Shown here: piece by piece, positions 46,050-58,899 of the stretch | How positions within the stretch are numbered: position 1 is the first letter of the stretch | Layout: every line of letters starts with the position of its first letter | Source: Unio delphinus | Lineage: Eukaryota > Mollusca > Bivalvia > Unionida > Unionidae | DNA length: 64,000 nucleotides | Direction: 5' to 3' | NCBI GenBank assembly: GCA_029339505.1 | Contig: JAQISU010000169.1 | Span: 6,254,001-6,318,000 of the forward strand | Position numbers and translations under genes: made by a program | Notes under the pieces: generated by a model | Seen by the model: the letters and a program-made list of their open reading frames with translations, nothing else | The model's database searches: none | What the model was told of the DNA's origin: nothing

Positions 46050-46376
46050 ATGAATAACGATTTTGAGGAAATTAGAAATGATCTTATAACAGCAATCAGT
46101 ACGATTCTTCCCTCCCAAAAGAAAGTCATCAAGTACACAGAGATATGTAATAAAATTATCGCCGACATGGAAGAGTATAATTTACGAATTATTCAACTTA
46201 TATTAGGCGATGATCACCCCCACACGAGAACAGAGTTTGCAAAGAAATATAATATACGCGTAGAGGATATTCCCACATTTAAGTTTCTAGGCTATAATGC
46301 ACCCGAACTAAAAAAAAAACTCAATGATGCCATCGATGATGGTTTCAAAAGGATTCACGACGCATGGAAAAAATAA
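46050..46376 (+). CDS. Unrecognised helical virion-block protein
   Basis: 108 aa, predicted mostly helical and charged (DLITAISTILPSQKKVIKYT, KKLNDAIDDGFKRIHDAWKK). The frame is open upstream to about 45965 (HLRAISEAHNTGYFTIDEPD), so the true start may be further left and lost through a break. It overlaps the next ORF by 13 bp. No family recognised. Confidence 0.5.
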   Translation: MNNDFEEIRNDLITAISTILPSQKKVIKYTEICNKIIADMEEYNLRIIQLILGDDHPHTRTEFAKKYNIRVEDIPTFKFLGYNAPELKKKLNDAIDDGFKRIHDAWKK

Positions 46377-46741
46377 CACAACAACAAACAACTATCCTCA
46401 AGCATAATAATGACCCAGACGGATACTGGCGGCATATCGCTCCTCAAAACGTCAATATATCCTCTGTGATTGCATTGAATTTAGTATGTGATGTTATCAA
46501 AGGAAGTTACCAAATAAATCTTGAAAGATCGAGTCAAGTCCAACAGGGGTATATTCTATATTCTTTTGCACCAACGGCTCCACCAGGATTTCTTATCATT
46601 GAAGATCCAACTAATCCAGTCTATATGCGATGTCATAATGATTCATTAACGAGAATTAATTTCAAATTCACTGACCAATCCAACAATCTGATTGATCTAC
46701 GAGGTGAGGTCCTACAAATTAGTCTGTTTGTAAAATCCTAA
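46364..46741 (+). CDS. Terminal small beta-rich virion-block protein
   Basis: 125 aa, intact. Beta-rich, with NLVCDVIKGSYQINLERSS, PPGFLIIEDPTNPVYMRCHN and ISLFVKS at the end. It ends 24 bp before the right TIR. Its homologue at 57070-57365 retains NLICDVINGSYQTNLEES and PPGFLIELKPTN, so the gene is conserved between the two elements. Unknown function; a capsid-decorating protein is a guess. Confidence 0.65.
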   Translation: MEKITQQQTTILKHNNDPDGYWRHIAPQNVNISSVIALNLVCDVIKGSYQINLERSSQVQQGYILYSFAPTAPPGFLIIEDPTNPVYMRCHNDSLTRINFKFTDQSNNLIDLRGEVLQISLFVKS

Positions 46742-46765
46742 ATTGCTTGCAATTTCAAGGATTTT

Positions 46766-46899
46766 CAATTCATCTCCGCAGCGACAACGGTACCGGGTCT
46801 GTAGCATGACAAACCGAAACCATTTCTCTTTTTTTTGTCTGCCTGAATTGGTTTTGGTTTGCTTGAAATAGTTTCGGTCTGTCCACCCTCTTTGCTGCT
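46766..46899 (-). repeat. Right terminal inverted repeat
   Basis: Inverse complement of 33240-33372, ending CTTTGCTGCT-3'. It follows the last gene after 24 bp. Confidence 0.95.
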
Positions 46900-46904
46900 A
46901 CTCC
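46900..46904 (+). repeat. Target-site duplication, right (ACTCC)
   Basis: Copy of 33235-33239 directly after the right TIR. Confidence 0.85.
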
Positions 46905-47211
46905 ATATGTCGGTCATGCTCAGATATTAGCTGATGCCACTGATTACCAATGCCAACCCAAACGTCTGCATTCTCTATTACTCTTTCTATTTCAAGACAT
47001 ACATAGCAATCAAATTCTCCTTTCGTACCAAAGGTAGAGTCTTTTGATAAATGAAAGTCTGTTTTTCTTTCTGCCTCACTGTTTGACTATTTAATCACAC
47101 TATGTAGCGTTCTGTGCACCTGCGAACCAGTTAGATCTATAATTAATAGTCTTTTTAAAAAATATTAAACCAATCTAGTGGTTCGGGTTGAACTCTTCAC
47201 CATCCCCCACA

Positions 47212-48735
<1,524 letters not shown>

Positions 48736-48737
48736 CG

Positions 48738-48988
48738 GGAACTTCGAGTGGCCGAGTTGTCTAAAGCGCTGATCGTTACGGATCCCTGGCATCTCACCTC
48801 TGTGTGGATTCGAGTCTCGGTTCGGCTAAAGTAGTAATATGAGAAAGCATGCCAGTAGCTTCTCGTGGGTCGGTGGTTGTTTCTTGGGTTTTCCCGGATT
48901 CTTCCTTCACCATTTATTTTGACCGCCATGTAAAGCCTATCTTGTGCTGAAAATGGCGTTAAACCCTACATCATCAACAACAACATGT
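48738..48988 (+). mobile_element. SINE-A copy 2 (full length)
   Basis: The most complete copy. The head has GAGTGGCCGAGTTGTCTAAA and a B-box GGATTCGAGTC. The body has TGAGAAAGCATGCCAGTAGC and TTCTCGTGGGTCGGTGGTTG. The 3' part has CCGCCATGTAAAGCCTATC and AATGGCGTTAAACCCTA, with a (CAA)n tail. Confidence 0.9.
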
Positions 48989-48989
48989 A

Positions 48990-51900
48990 TTACCGCATGC
49001 CTGAATAGTATTCTCTTACGTTTTTAACATTGACATTTAGCTGCAATACCGTTGAGAGCATCAGTTGAATAGTGTGTTTAGAGGGCAGGAGACAGTTTTT
49101 ATGAACAAATGTAATGCCGCATTCACCGGGCTAGTATAACAAAATCACAAAATATACAATACACAAGTGAGGTCATAATGGTCCATATTTTTGGATAACT
49201 ATATTAAAACAAATGATAAGAATATTATCCACTTGACCACCAGAGGGGTCAATGGCAGTTCATAGCAGAAAAAGTATATGCACTTCAATTCCAAATTTAT
49301 ACCTGCATGTTTCACATCCGATGGTCATTGTTGACACCATGTGATGCTCAGTGAAAACACAAGTTCTTATCCTAGATGATAATTCTACTAAACAGTGTGT
49401 ACTAAACTGGCTAATGCAATTGAAAATAGTTGTCATCCAAGCCGTATCTGAGATATTATATTTGCCCCGAATCCACCTGTTTACTGATATGGGAGGCAAG
49501 CTCTTTTTTTCTAGTCGACTATTAGTATTTCACAAAGTACATACTACAGATAAAATATGGGAGGTGTACGTATCTGACATCATATCAAGAACAACAGAAG
49601 CCTGAAATACATAGCAAATGTATCCATATCTTTAATTAGTTGGGTTTTTTTAAGTTGAAAAGTCACACCATAGCTTTAAGTTGAGAAATTTGGCAGGGAC
49701 CAATTTACGAAAATATCCCTGCACCGTATGATATTATAAAGGGATGTCACTACTGTTGAAACTAGCAAAAGAGTTAGCTTCAGGACACACGGTACTAATA
49801 ATATATAAGAACTTTGAACCAGTCTATAAATGGGTTAAAGAAATAATAGAGGTTTGGTTGTCCATAATTGGTTAAAAATGAAAAGTAAAATTTTAATAAA
49901 AATATCTTTTGAGAGGATATCGTATCTGTAATTTATAAACAATATAGGCAATAACCTATTGATGCAATTTTAGTATTTTTACAGGCTTGACTTAGGAGTA
50001 TTCAATAATAAAAGTAGCACCTGATTCATTTCGTGCCGAATCAATAACATGTGTTTCATGCATATGTAGATATGTATTAAAAAAATGCCGCTGCTCATTG
50101 ATATAACGGTAACATTTGTACAACCCCAGGCGGGGCTTAAGGTAACGGAACATTGCATTCGGAAATAAAAATCAACACTAGCTGTGATTGGTGCATTCTG
50201 CAAGAGTTCTTCTTTCTGTTAGACTTTTCAAAAAGTTAAGCCTTTTGACAACGTGTGAGATTAAGTTAATTCAAATCTACATCATATTTGTTTTATATAG
50301 ATTTTTTTTAAATGTGGGACACATGGGTGAAACGGGTCTGTTGTAACTAGATAACTCTTACCCCAGTCTAGTTCCAGCAGAGTTATTTCCCTTAAATGCA
50401 AGTTTGAGAATCTAAGATTGTTCTCTGTGACAGTGTGTGACATGAATGCTGAAGTAGGATAGAAAGTTTATTTATTTCATAAAACATTTGCATTGAGGTC
50501 TATGGAAAAGGCAGTAACTACCGTGATACCATATGGTGTTCTCCACACATAAGTTTGCATCAGGGATAGTTGTGCATGGAGAAATATACGTCTGATCATT
50601 AGCACCCATATATTTTAAGTCATTGAATTTTGAATATGATGGTGTTTCCATATGTTTACTATGGGAGTTGAATTAGTACCGTGATTCCTTCATATGTTGT
50701 AGTCCGATAAATCCCCAAATGTATGTTGATACTGATAAAACCTGAAATCGGTATTATCACGGATGTGGGGCCTATGTGTGTTCACGAACGAGATTATGTA
50801 GGTGTATTTATTGATCTTGTATTTTAAAAAATATACTTTGTTCTAACATTTAGCACTAAGTTGGTTTTAAAAAGTGCATATTTCGTCTTTGAATTGGTCT
50901 ACTAGCTAGTTATCATCCCAAATTTCCAGAAGAAAATTAATAATAGATCGCTATTGACTTGTACATTAGTATCCCGGCACCATACTTGATCGAGAAAATC
51001 GGACATCAGGTCTAATTTTTACCACTGCAAATGTAGCATGCGTACATTCCAATACGAGGTACTTTTATTTTGACATCAAGGCAAGCAACATTCAGTCCAG
51101 TTGAGACGAGATCGCACACCTTGGTTGGCCTCCTCTAAAAATGTCCACATACAAAAAAAAATTGTGTAAAATAAACTGAATAATCGCCTTTTACAGACAT
51201 TTGCAGTCTCATTAAATTCTCAAAACCCCCACCCACCTAAAGCTGAAATATTCGGTACCTTATGCTAACATAATACAAATCACTCTCAATTGTATGCGCC
51301 GTACAAGATAAAATCAAAGAAATTTAAAGGACTGACTGTTTTCAAATAGTGACAATCGTATCATGAAAAGAGAATACAAAGACACATTTACGTATAATAT
51401 TGACTTTTTGTTGGAAGAAAAAAGCACTGATAAAAGCACTCATTTGCACTAGAGCGTGACAATAGCCATCAGTGGTTTTAATAAATGGATACTTTGTAAT
51501 CTAATTTACGTGTGCTGGCAAGGAAACAGGCAGGGTGAAACGTAACTTGAACAAAACTGTAACAAAAACTGACAAAATCAAAAGAAGAATGTGTCAAACA
51601 TTACAATTGTATGCGCAGTATTTACTTCGCGCCCCCCCCCCCCCCCTGCATTCTAAACAAGATTCGAATGTTACAATCATAACAATTATACGTTTGGTTG
51701 GGTGTAGCTACGACGAACATATCAGAAACAGGAACGTAGCACTGATATTATTACTTGGTGCAATAGGAACACAACTGCACATGACTATAGTGTGACTTGT
51801 ACACTGGGTTACGTCCCTTACACAATAAATTCAATAAATAGAACCTGTTTCACATGTCCATTAATAAGTTTCTCAACAACGTACACTGTTTATATTGTTA

Positions 51901-52904
51901 ACGGTTCATTAAATGCAGTTATCATTAATCAGATAATTAGTGTTTTGTTTCCTTGCTTTATGTAATGTTTGCATATTTAATCAATTGTTTTTTTTTCATT
52001 TTCTTCACTAGATCTTTCACTGATATTTTAAGCATTTATTTACCTGTTGTAAATCTGATTGTTTAATTTTTCACTTAAGTAACTCAATTTCTGTTACTAC
52101 ACCTTGATCCAAACAATATGAAAGGGTTTTAATTCATGATGTGAAACCTCATCGCAATTCAACTGATTTTTATGTTATTTTGTGACAAGTATTTGTAACT
52201 TATATTTTTGTTTATGTACTAAATACATGTTTTATGGTAAAATATTATCGGAAAGGGTGGTGGGTGGTGGTGCAAAGTTGATTGAGTAGTTGTGTAAATT
52301 TATGCTCTTCGTTTTTAACTTAAATTTGAGAAGATCGTTAATGTCCTGATTACAATATCAATGTATGCATTTTATTTTATAAAAAATTTCGTACCCCGCA
52401 TTGTGGTCTTTTACGTTGTTTGTTTTCGGGAAGTTAAACCCAGTTTGAACCAAAACTTCATAAGTTTCAGTGTTACTCTTCTGTATTGACATTCACGACA
52501 GGCTATTACCCTCACTGCAGTTACCTTATCAAGATTTGTATTTGTATCATTTTATTTAGATTCTGTATTCCCTCGAGTCTCGTGAATTTCGATCAATAGA
52601 AATGAATACGATGTGCGTGCAGGTTTTAACTTCCTCATTTTCCAAACCGCTGTTTTAGCCACATTCGTCACATTTTTAGCAGTATCGTAATGTATGTTGT
52701 TTTTTGGGGGTGGGGAGTTGTATTGGTATTGGTCATATTAGTCTATACCCATGACTTGTGTCGTCAGTAACTTGAAATAACACGCGTATGCATGCGAACC
52801 AGTAGTTTGTAATCCGTAAAATTTACCAACAGGCGCCCGCGAAAAAAGATAAACCTCTCAGCCAAAAGACTGGTTTATGTTGTGTTTTTTTAAATAAATA
52901 TTTG
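48990..52904. other. Intergenic, nothing recognised
   Basis: AT-rich. The only oddity is a poly-C run at 51632-51647. ORFs such as 49351-49605 and 51535-51795 carry no motif. Confidence 0.6.
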
Positions 52905-53136
52905 TATAGGGTTTAACGCCATTTTTCAGCACACGATATGCTATACATGGCGGCCAGTATTATTGGTGGAGGAATAACCAGGAAAACCCCCGGAAAGAAC
53001 CACCGACCCACGAGAAACTACTGGCAAGCTTTCTCACATAACTACATTAGCCGAATCTTACTCGAACCCATGCAGAGGTGAGACGGCAGTGATCCGAACG
53101 GACAGCGCCTTAAACCACTCGGCCACTCGGGGTCCC
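52905..53136 (-). mobile_element. SINE-A copy 3 (reverse)
   Basis: Reverse complement of the 48.7-kb copy. 3' body first (AGGGTTTAACGCCATTTTTC, CATGGCGGCCAGTATTATTG), then the CTGGCAAGCTTTCTCACATA core, and the tRNA-like head ending GGCCACTCGGGGTCCC. Confidence 0.9.
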
Positions 53137-53139
53137 TCC

Positions 53140-54073
53140 CAAAAGACTGATGGACCTATAACAGTAACCCACTAAAACTATTATAACACTATTTTAGAGG
53201 TGATTATTATTATGACAATGTACTGTATCTGTATTACACACGCACAACCGAAGTTTTAAGTTAGGCCTTTATTACTAATTGTGGCTCTACTAAACCACCA
53301 TTAATTTTACTATACATTACCTAAATTAATTCAAACAAGCTGAACACAAACTTACATTCCAATCACACTAGGATTCCTAGGGTTGACAATGCTGTTATAA
53401 TCTATTACACTCACAAAGATTTGTCAATTTTTACTCAGCGTAATCACAAATAACAGCACAAGCCTACTGTGGTCCTTACTCCATTTTCGAGTCCAGACAA
53501 ACTTTCTTTTTTAATTATATTTCACACTTACTTAACATATACACTTCTACCACACTGCAGTGTTGCATGCACTTGCGGGAAGACTAACACCACAAGCGGT
53601 TGCTGCCTTAAGTAAACTTACCATTATACCGAATGTCTATTAATATTTACGGACGCAACTCGAGCAGACACGACGCTAATGTCGATCTGAGCAGATTGCC
53701 ACCGAATTGGACATGTCTGAGTTTACCGGCCCGGTTGTTGTTGATGATGACCCAGTCAAACATTTAAATTTGTTTTTGCTTGCATATATTCATCTTTTTC
53801 TCTTTGGCACAAAGAAAATCTCACGTGATGGTAACTACCATCACCTTATCAAATACACTGTTCTGCAAATCTAAACAGTTTTCTTCAGTAGTGTTGTGCA
53901 AAGATCCCTCTTGTGGTTACGACGTCGGGATGTCAAGGGTTGTAAAAATGGTACTATGGAACAGACTTTGAAAGATTTTAATTGTAATTATGTCCGTCAT
54001 TATGACTGGATGAAAGAAAGTTTTAAACAAATTTGACGTGATAGTCTTTCTAATGGCTTAAAATAGAACTTAT

Positions 54074-54077
<4 letters not shown>
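53140..54077. other. Intergenic, nothing recognised
   Basis: No supportable gene or repeat. Confidence 0.6.

Positions 54078-54162
<85 letters not shown>
54078..54162. repeat. (AT)n microsatellite
   Basis: Pure AT dinucleotide run directly abutting the 5' end of the LINE at 54.17 kb. Confidence 0.95.
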
Positions 54163-54164
<2 letters not shown>

Positions 54165-56150
54165 CACCACTGTTACTTTTTAGTGCAGAGAACACAGTTA
54201 TAGACACTATGATCGACACATTTAACATAGCAGTGACCCAAACAGCCAGTGAGATCCTTGGCAAACATCGTCGACCAAAGAAATCTTGGGTTACAAATGA
54301 CATACTTGATCTGTGTGACAAACATCGAGAGCTAAAGAAGAAGAAGTCAGAAGTAGAAGGAGCAAAACAATACAGGGAAATCAACCAGGTTATCAAGAAA
54401 AGCATGAGAAAGGCAAGGGAGACATGGATTGAAGACCAGTGTAAAGATATAGAAAACAATCTAAAGAAAAATAATTGCAAAAAAGCATACCAACTGGTGA
54501 AAGACCTGACCAGTGTAAAACAAGGACACTCCTACATCATTCAAGATAAAGGAGGGAAATGTCTTACAGAAGAACAAGACATTCTTAAGAGATGAAGAGA
54601 ATACTGCTCAGACCTGTACAACCACAGACCTACAGGGGACCCAGACATACTCAACACCCCATCAGTGACCAACACTGACAACTACCCCATCCTCCGAGAA
54701 GAAGTAGAGGCTGCAGTGAAAGCATTGAGAAATGGGAAGGCAGCAGGAGTAGACAACATTCCTGCAGAACTAGTCCGAGAAGGGGGTGAAGCCATGATAA
54801 GCGTCATATTAACAATCTGCAACAAGATCTGCAGACAGGGGAATGGCCAACACCATTGACTCAGTCACTCAAAGTAACTCTCCCGAAAAAAAGGCAATTT
54901 GCAGCAATGTCAGAACTATCGTACGATCAGTCTTATATGCGACCCAAGCAAAGTCATGCTAAAAATCATATTAAACAGACTGAAGCCGTGGGCAGAGGAA
55001 ATCATAGCTGAAGAACAGGCAGGCTTCAGACCAGGGCGAAGCACAACTGAACAGATTTTCATCCTGAGAATACTATGTGAGAAATACCTCCAGCACCAAC
55101 AAGACCTTTATCATGTCTTTATAGATTTTAAGAAGGCGTTTGACAGGGTAAGGCATGCAGCCCTTTGGTCTACCATGAAGCTGTACAACATCAACGCTAA
55201 CCTGATCAAAGTCATAGAAAGCCTTTACAGCAAGGCCACCAGCGCAGTATGCTTCAACGGTCAAATAGGAGATTGGTTTAGGACAACTGTGGGAGTCAGA
55301 CAGGGCTGCTTGCTTTCACCTACTCTCTTCAACATCTTCACTGAAAGAATCATGACAGATGCACTGGAAGACCATGAAGGAACTGACAGTATTGGAGACA
55401 GAATAATAACGAATCTGCGCTTTGCTGATGACATCGATGGCCTTGCAGGAAATGAGGAGGAGCTAGCTCAATTGGTGGAAGAACTGGACAGGACAGCTAC
55501 TGCTTTTAGTATGGAAATCAGTGCAGAGAAGACCGAATTGATGACCAACAACACCAGTGGCATCAGCACTGACATCATAATTAGAGTCCAAAAACTGGAA
55601 ACAGTTAATAGATTCTAGTACTTAGGAGCCATCGTGGCAGACGAGGGATCGAAACCAGAAATATTGTCCATCATTGCGCTGACAATAACAGCAATGGCAA
55701 GGCTGAAGACAGTTTGGTAAAACAGAAACACCTCAGTCAGCTCAAAAATCAGACTGATGCGCTCCTTGGTTGCATCTATATTCCTATATGCCTGTGAGTC
55801 ATGGACCCTCACAGCGGATCTCGAAAGGAGGATACAAGCTGTTAAAATGAGATGCTTTCGAACGTTGCTTGGCATTACATATAGAGATCATGTCACGAAT
55901 GAGGAAGTGGGAAACAGAATTAAGCAAGCCATTGGGTCCTATGAAGAGCTATTGACCATTGTGAAAAAGCGCAAAATGAAATGGTATGGACATGTCACAC
56001 GATCAATAGGGCTTGCTAAGACAAGCATGCAAGGTACTGTGCAGGGAGGGCAAAGGAGAGGAAGACATAGGAAAAGATAGGAGGATAACATCTCAGAGTG
56101 GACAGGGCAGAAGCTGAGTGACACAGTGAGAGTATCAAAGAACAGATTGT
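54165..56150 (+). mobile_element. RTE-like LINE, 5' truncated, broken
   Basis: 54209-54595 carries the linker region (SWVTNDILDLCDKHRELKKK). 54665-54859 has the RT start (ALRNGKAAGVDNIPAELVRE). 54899-55618 has the RT core: AEEQAGFRPGRSTTEQIF, FIDFKKAFDRVRHAALW, VGVRQGCLLSPTLFNIFTE, LRFADDIDGLAGNEEELAQL. 55757-56080 has the C-terminal part (LYACESWTLTADLERRIQAV, KMKWYGHVTRS). The endonuclease is missing. A stop at 54593-54595, frame breaks near 54858 and a stop at 55616-55618 inactivate it, but identity to an intact ORF seems high. No RNase H. Confidence 0.92.
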
Positions 56151-56159
56151 AATAGAGGA

Positions 56160-57069
56160 AGCTGGTTGTCAGGTCTGTCTTGAGTTTTCAAGGGTATTAA
56201 ATTTTATACTTTTGAAATTAAATAAATTTTCTCAGAAAATTCGATTTGCACATTTTCGTAGGTTCAAACTACAAGAGATTCTGTAATCGTTTTTGATGAC
56301 TTTTAAAAAATATTTTTCTCATAAGTCCGCTTTTAATCACGAAACATTGGATAAAGAGAAAACGTCATTTCAGATTGTGATATGTGAGAATTTATCGAAA
56401 ATCATCAAAATAAATTAGATAATCGCTTGAGGTTTAATCTTTTAAAAATCATTAAATTTTACTGCTTTTTACCACCACCACACACACACAAAGTAACGAA
56501 AAATCAGCAAAAAACTAAAATTCTGTTAAAAATATATATTTGTTAATACATGTACAGGATTTTCTTTACGATGATATTTTTATTATTTAGAGATTTATTT
56601 GTTTCATCAGTTTGATGATAGTCTGAAAAATTCCTGGTCATATACCCAGTAATCTGAAGAAATTGTTTGATAATCTGATTTAATTTAGATAATATACCCA
56701 GAAATCTAAAGAATTGCATATTATATTTTTATTTTCATCAAATATAATGTAAACATGCGTATAATTCAGATTCTGTTCTTTATCACACATAATCATAATA
56801 ATATTTTCTCGCTGCAATCCATTTAACTGTTCCTGTGTCAAAAATAATCTTCATTGCCGTATTCATCGATAATTATGTCAACATTGAATTGTTATGCCCC
56901 AACTAAGGGTATTGTAAATATTGTTCTGATATCATTTTGAAATACCTCTTTGTTGTGTATGAAAATCCGCACGTGTTGATACATTATGTAATATATCCAT
57001 TTGATTAATTGCGAAATCGCCACTTTAATTAATATTCAATAAGATTTTGCGTAGAGATTTAGTTTTGTT
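56160..57069. other. Intergenic, right edge of second viral remnant
   Basis: AT-rich. I looked for a TIR matching 33240-33372 and saw none. A short minus ORF lies near 56940-57000, with no motif. Confidence 0.55.
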
Positions 57070-57365
57070 TTAAAAGTTATATCTTAAATGAAGAAGGTGT
57101 CCGGCCTGGTCATTAAGTTTGAAATGTATCCTTGACAATAATTGATTATGACATCGTAGATAAAACAGATTAGTGGGTTTAAGTTCAATCAAAAATCCAG
57201 GAGGTACTTGAGGCGTAAATGTATATAGAATATATCCTTACTGATCTTGTTTTGGACTCTTCAAGATTTGTTTGATAGCTGCCATTAATTACATCACATA
57301 TGAGATTGACTGCGATCGTTTATGTTATATTTACAATTCCTGGTGAAATATATCTGCCGCCACCG
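57070..57365 (-). pseudogene. Terminal virion-block gene, remnant copy
   Basis: Homologue of 46364-46741: NLICDVINGSYQTNLEES, GYILYTFTPQVPPGFLIE and NLFYLRCHNQLLSRIHFK. It has a stop just upstream of the first block and a frame change between first and second. Confidence 0.8.
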
Positions 57366-57401
57366 TACGAATAATTGGTTAATATCTGAGAATACAAAAT
57401 G

Positions 57402-57708
57402 GTGGGCCTATTTTTCTCCATGCTTCAATTTTATGAAAGTATTAATTTGCCAATGATATTAAGAACATCAGCAATTGTTGTTGCAGCTGAAACACACACT
57501 GTTACAACTGTTGGTGATGTCATTGTTATTGTTGACAGCAATACACTAGTTCCAGCGATAACAGCGGACGCCGAATATATAATTATATCAACGACAGCTA
57601 CACGTTTGCGATATGTTTTTTTTAAATAACTTTTGCTGTATACTCATTAACGATATATTTTAGTTCGGTTTGCCATTCACGCGCCTGATTGTACCTGTAC
57701 TGGTTCAT
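57402..57708 (-). pseudogene. Small hydrophobic virion protein, remnant copy
   Basis: Homologue of 44861-45253: MNQYRYNQAREWQTEL at the start, a stop in an A/T-run near 57630, then YRKRVAVVDIIIYSASAVIA in another frame, and CVSAATTIADVLNIIG. Confidence 0.75.
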
Positions 57709-57729
57709 GCTGATTGTTAAGATTCCACT

Positions 57730-58100
57730 TCAAATGTTACTTCGTCGTTTTGATCTAGTAATAATAACATTGATCCAGAAGATCCAATTCAGTGAATAAC
57801 TCCGTGGAATGTAGAAGATATTGTAACTATTGTAAGACCTAGTACTGAGAATTTGCATATATCGGCAACATCAGTGCTTATTAAAATAAATTTTTTGGGC
57901 GGTGGCCATAATACTTGTCCAGACGCTAAAGTATATGCTACGTTGTCTGTGATCTTTTTTGTTGTATCAGGCAGTTTAATACCAACGACTGCTGGATTTT
58001 CCCCAGAAAGCAATAATGTTTCTATTTATGTTTCGTCGAAAATCCATAAACGTGTTTATGTGAGCAGTTTGATCAGATCTAACTACGATCGGTTACTTCA
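57730..58100 (-). pseudogene. Unassigned open stretch in remnant
   Basis: 74 aa open at 57789-58013 (LPDTTKKITDNVAYTLASG, ILISTDVADICKFSVLGLT). By position it corresponds to 44371-44840 of the complete element, but I cannot align the two convincingly by eye. Confidence 0.4.
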
Positions 58101-58179
58101 CTACCGATTATCGTTAACGAATTCGTCTTTCCATTATCCACGTATTTCTTCGTTGTAGTGTCATTGCTTTATTCAGGCT

Positions 58180-58550
58180 TTTTAAGACTAGTCATTTTAT
58201 TATTATTCATGTTAATGATACTGGACATTGTATCACCTGATCTTTGTACTCGATTACGAATATTATCTGATATCGTTGACATAGTAACACCGGGTTTAAT
58301 TTTTCCATTAATATAAAAAACAGCTATACTGTTTTCAGTTACACCATTATTTCTAACGATAATATCTTGTAATAAAAGATTACTAGCTTTTAAATCTACT
58401 TATCTTGAAATACAACCACTTCGTTTGGATCTACATGTGCAAGATTTAAAAATTCAAATATTTCATCACTAATAATTTTATTTACATTTTCATGCGATAT
58501 TCCGTCAGTTGTTTGTTTTTGTTTAGAGGAAGACCTTCCGTAAATATTTA
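58180..58550 (-). pseudogene. Fibre-like virion protein, remnant copy
   Basis: Homologue of 42491-43118: VNIYGRSSSKQKQTTDG, FEFLNLAHVDPNEVVVFQD and NGKIKPGVTMSTISDNIR in order, then truncated (coiled-coil part lost). Confidence 0.8.
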
Positions 58551-58564
58551 CAATTATATTTTAA

Positions 58565-58894
58565 GATCTATTTAAAACGATAGCGGTTGCTTGTATATTC
58601 ATGCAAGACTTTATGAAGTGATTTGGTTGATTTTGTTAAGTACATCCATTGCTTTACGGCCACATATTGGCAGATAAATTATTGTTTGTGTTGGTAATAG
58701 TGAATACCAGATCGGAGTTGATTTGTATATAACAAAAAATCCTTAGGCGGAGGAAGTCTGTACGGATAAAAATATACAGGTCCACGTGGATCAATTGCGT
58801 ATGCAAACCAATGAGTGCCTGGACCAGAACTATTTTCGAGATTAATGATACCGGTTTCAACTGTAGTGTGTTGGTTAGGTAAATGATCGCACAT
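58565..58894 (-). pseudogene. Adenain-like protease, remnant copy
   Basis: Homologue of 42070-42489: TGIINLENSSGPGTHWFAYA with the catalytic His. The FDLYG position is changed to FYPYR, so the catalytic Asp is lost. After a frame change comes LPICGRKAMDVLNKI with the Cys, then HEYTSNR at the end. The N-terminal about 30 residues are not recognisable. Confidence 0.85.
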
Positions 58895-58899
58895 AAAAC

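Larger units (their letters stand above)
33240..46899. mobile_element. Polinton/adintovirus-like endogenous element
   Basis: 13,660-bp element bounded by about 133-bp terminal inverted repeats starting 5'-AGCAGCAAAG and flanked by a 5-bp direct repeat. It encodes a packaging ATPase, an RVE integrase, protein-primed PolB, an adenain-like protease and capsid-type genes, which together define the Polinton/Maverick-adintovirus group. It also has the PLA2-like protein described in adintoviruses. Two large intervals (38.1-39.6 and 43.1-44.3 kb) appear non-coding. The ATPase, integrase, polymerase-helicase and capsid genes carry stops, frameshifts or deletions, so this copy is not autonomous. CpG is visibly more frequent than in the surrounding introns. 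Confidence 0.93.
57070..58894 (-). mobile_element. Second Polinton/adintovirus-like remnant, diverged
   Basis: Minus-strand block with the same gene order as 42070-46741 in the complete element: protease (58565-58894), fibre-like (58180-58550), an unassigned stretch (57730-58100), the hydrophobic small protein (57402-57708) and the terminal gene (57070-57365). The penton-like and 46050-type genes are missing between the last two. The protein pieces are recognisably related to, but clearly different from, the first copy, so this is not a recent duplicate. No TIR seen. Stops and frame changes throughout. Confidence 0.85.

Noticed and set aside
48738..48830. Possible tRNA genes at the SINE heads (also 4882, 16393, 18303, 27051, 53060)
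   Set aside because: Promoter boxes are present but acceptor and anticodon stems do not pair well, and each continues into a shared SINE body and tail.
56160..57069. TIR for the second viral remnant
   Set aside because: No stretch resembling the 33.2/46.8-kb TIR was found on either strand.
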